Of a stretch of 64,000 nt of DNA, positions 63,014 to 64,000 are shown piece by piece (position 1 is the stretch's first letter; each line of letters opens with the position of its first letter). Under the pieces are notes generated by a model. It was given only the letters and a program-made list of their open reading frames with translations. It was not told where the DNA came from and did not search any database. Origin of the DNA: Actinomyces faecalis (lineage in GTDB: Bacteria > Actinomycetota > Actinomycetes > Actinomycetales > Actinomycetaceae); the NCBI RefSeq assembly GCF_013184985.2, contig NZ_CP063418.1, positions 1,116,001 through 1,180,000 of the forward strand, written 5' to 3'. The position numbers and the translations under genes are program-made.

Positions 63014-63203
63014 CTAGAGCCCGAACAGGTCACGCCAGCTGAAGGTGGGGCGGTGGTAGACGGCGTTGCGCACCGCGCTTGGGGTCCTTGACGTACCCCA
63101 TGCTCTTGCGGCCGTAACCGGGGATGACAGCCTTCTTGACCGCGCGCTTAGCGTGCCCGGTGGTGCGCGCCTTGAGCGAGCGTGTCAGCGAGGGACTACG
63201 CAT
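63014..63203 (-). pseudogene. Small basic protein, frameshifted
   Basis: ATG 63203 opens MRSPSLTRSLKARTTGHAKR, then AVKKAVIPGYGRKSMGYVKDPKR. After a two-base loss the frame continues AVRNAVYHRPTFSWRDLFGL and stops at 63014. The two halves read as one coherent 60-odd-residue basic protein; I recall similar small hypothetical proteins in Firmicutes and actinobacteria but no function. The length (190 bases, not a multiple of three) shows the shift. Confidence 0.5.
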
Positions 63204-63315
63204 ACCAAGTTTTATGACCAGTCCTTTGCGCGAGGAGTACGGGTGGGAAGGGCCCTGACGAGCGACTCACCGCTTCACATCAGGCTAGTCCTCTCGCCTC
63301 AGCCGTAGCGGCACA

Positions 63316-64000
63316 ATGACAGCTGCGCATCCGCCTGCGAACATCCGGCTTCCCGAGGGGCCGCTCATGCTTCACCAGCCACTAGCTGACAAGATCTGCC
63401 CGCGCAGTCTCGATGAGGTCGTTGGCCAGGAGTACCTGCTCGACCCCGACGGGATCCTGCGCTCTGTCGTTAGGTGCCGTCTCGCGCTTCTTGGGCGACT
63501 GCCGCATGGCCCTGAGCATCACCGAGACCCTCCACGGTCTGCGCGGCGCCTCCCTGCGCGTCGACGACGTCGAGCAGTTCGCAAGGAACCAGCGCATCAG
63601 CTTCGACAAGGACGAGAGCTACCACTACGACGTCATCTCGGCCATGCACTGCTCCATGGAGGGCTCAGACGCTGACGCCGCGCTCTACGCCCAGGCCGTC
63701 ATCCAGCTGTGCCTGAGTCCCAAGTCGGACGCCGGTCGCTGGTCTTATGAAGCGGCGCGCCAGGACGCTCAGAACCACCAGCGCCAGCCTATTCCCTACA
63801 TCGTGCGTGACACCCACTACTGCGGTGCCCACACCATCGGTCACGGCGGCATGCTCGATCCCTTCGCCTACCCCTACGGGGTCGCGCCCCAGGAGTACCT
63901 GCCGGACAGCCTCGTGGGCCGTCGCTACTACCGGCCGCGCGACAATGACCATGAGCAGCGGCTTGCCCGAACCTATGAGCAGATCCGGCGTCTGCGGCGC
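63316..64000 (+). pseudogene. rarA: RarA/MgsA replication-associated ATPase, collapsed (runs off the window)
   Basis: The N-terminus PLADKICPRSLDEVVGQEYLL at ATG 63316 onward is the start of RarA/MgsA. After GILRSVV the frame is lost and the whole AAA+ core (Walker A and B) is missing. Coding resumes near 63475 in another frame with FLGDCRMALSITETL, FDKDESYHYDVISAMHCSMEG and, after a second deletion, AQAVIQLCLSPKSDA and PQEYLPDSLVGRRYYRP, the family C-terminus. With no ATPase site it cannot act as RarA. The end lies beyond 64000. Confidence 0.75.

Noticed and set aside
1..64000. CRISPR array or rRNA operon
   Set aside because: No regularly spaced 24-40 bp repeats with unique spacers and no rRNA-like sequence were seen; the only tandem repeats are the short ones listed.

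Overview
The window is GC-rich DNA from an actinobacterium. The gene order leuS-degV-comEA-comEC-holA-rpsT ... lepA-hemW-hrcA-dnaJ-rsmE is the conserved actinobacterial arrangement. Together with a polyphosphate glucokinase, a VKOR protein, a CIRCE-controlled hrcA and many leaderless-looking starts, it suggests a member of the Actinomycetaceae. The genus is an inference; no rRNA or marker comparison could be run.

Left part (1-9.1 kb): a partial TetR gene and a decayed ABC-F ATPase, then an orphan TAT-exported DmsA-type molybdoenzyme without its dmsB/dmsC partners, polyphosphate glucokinase, a small glutaredoxin, a zinc alcohol dehydrogenase, DeoD, and a two-subunit NSS amino-acid transporter (large subunit plus 57-residue MetS-like subunit). 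Middle part (9.1-29.5 kb): HAD phosphatase, membrane metallophosphoesterase, VKOR translationally coupled to a DtxR-type regulator, HIT protein, leuS, GNAT, HerA-like ATPase, DegV, the competence genes comEA/comEC, holA, DUF1846, a DUF4234 membrane protein and rpsT.

Trp region (29.7-37.2 kb, minus strand): trpE-trpG-trpD-trpC/B fusion-trpA and a PemK/MazF-like gene form one tightly coupled operon. In front of trpE is a 13-residue leader peptide with three consecutive Trp codons and mutually exclusive hairpins, a classic attenuator. The leader appears to be leaderless (-10 box six bases before its GTG). The operon sits inside the usual rpsT-lepA neighbourhood. Housekeeping genes then continue: DedA-like protein, lepA, trmB, an MFS transporter, hemW, a membrane protein, an NhaD-type antiporter, DUF3097, CIRCE/hrcA, dnaJ, a YggS-like PLP protein, rsmE and a TfoX-N protein.

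Right part (51.66-64 kb) is an accessory defence island downstream of rsmE/tfoX. It starts with a 97-bp second copy of the hsdM 5' end. It then holds decayed prophage genes (portal, terminase end, DUF4406-like, family A DNA polymerase), a HEPN Abi-like gene wedged between the terminase and portal relics, and an Abi_2/AbiF-type gene preceded by a near-consensus promoter and a compact structured RNA. It ends with a type I restriction-modification operon (hsdM-hsdS-GIY-YIG gene-hsdR), a frameshifted small basic ORF and a collapsed rarA. The hsdS spacer carries perfect 12-bp repeats of the kind that change recognition-site spacing.

The most unusual items are the AbiF gene with its RNA, the HEPN gene inside phage relics, the leaderless trp attenuator and the TrpC-TrpB fusion. 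Long perfect inverted repeats (25 and 22 bp) separate several convergent gene pairs. A recurring TANNNT box 6-8 bases upstream of start codons points to widespread leaderless translation.
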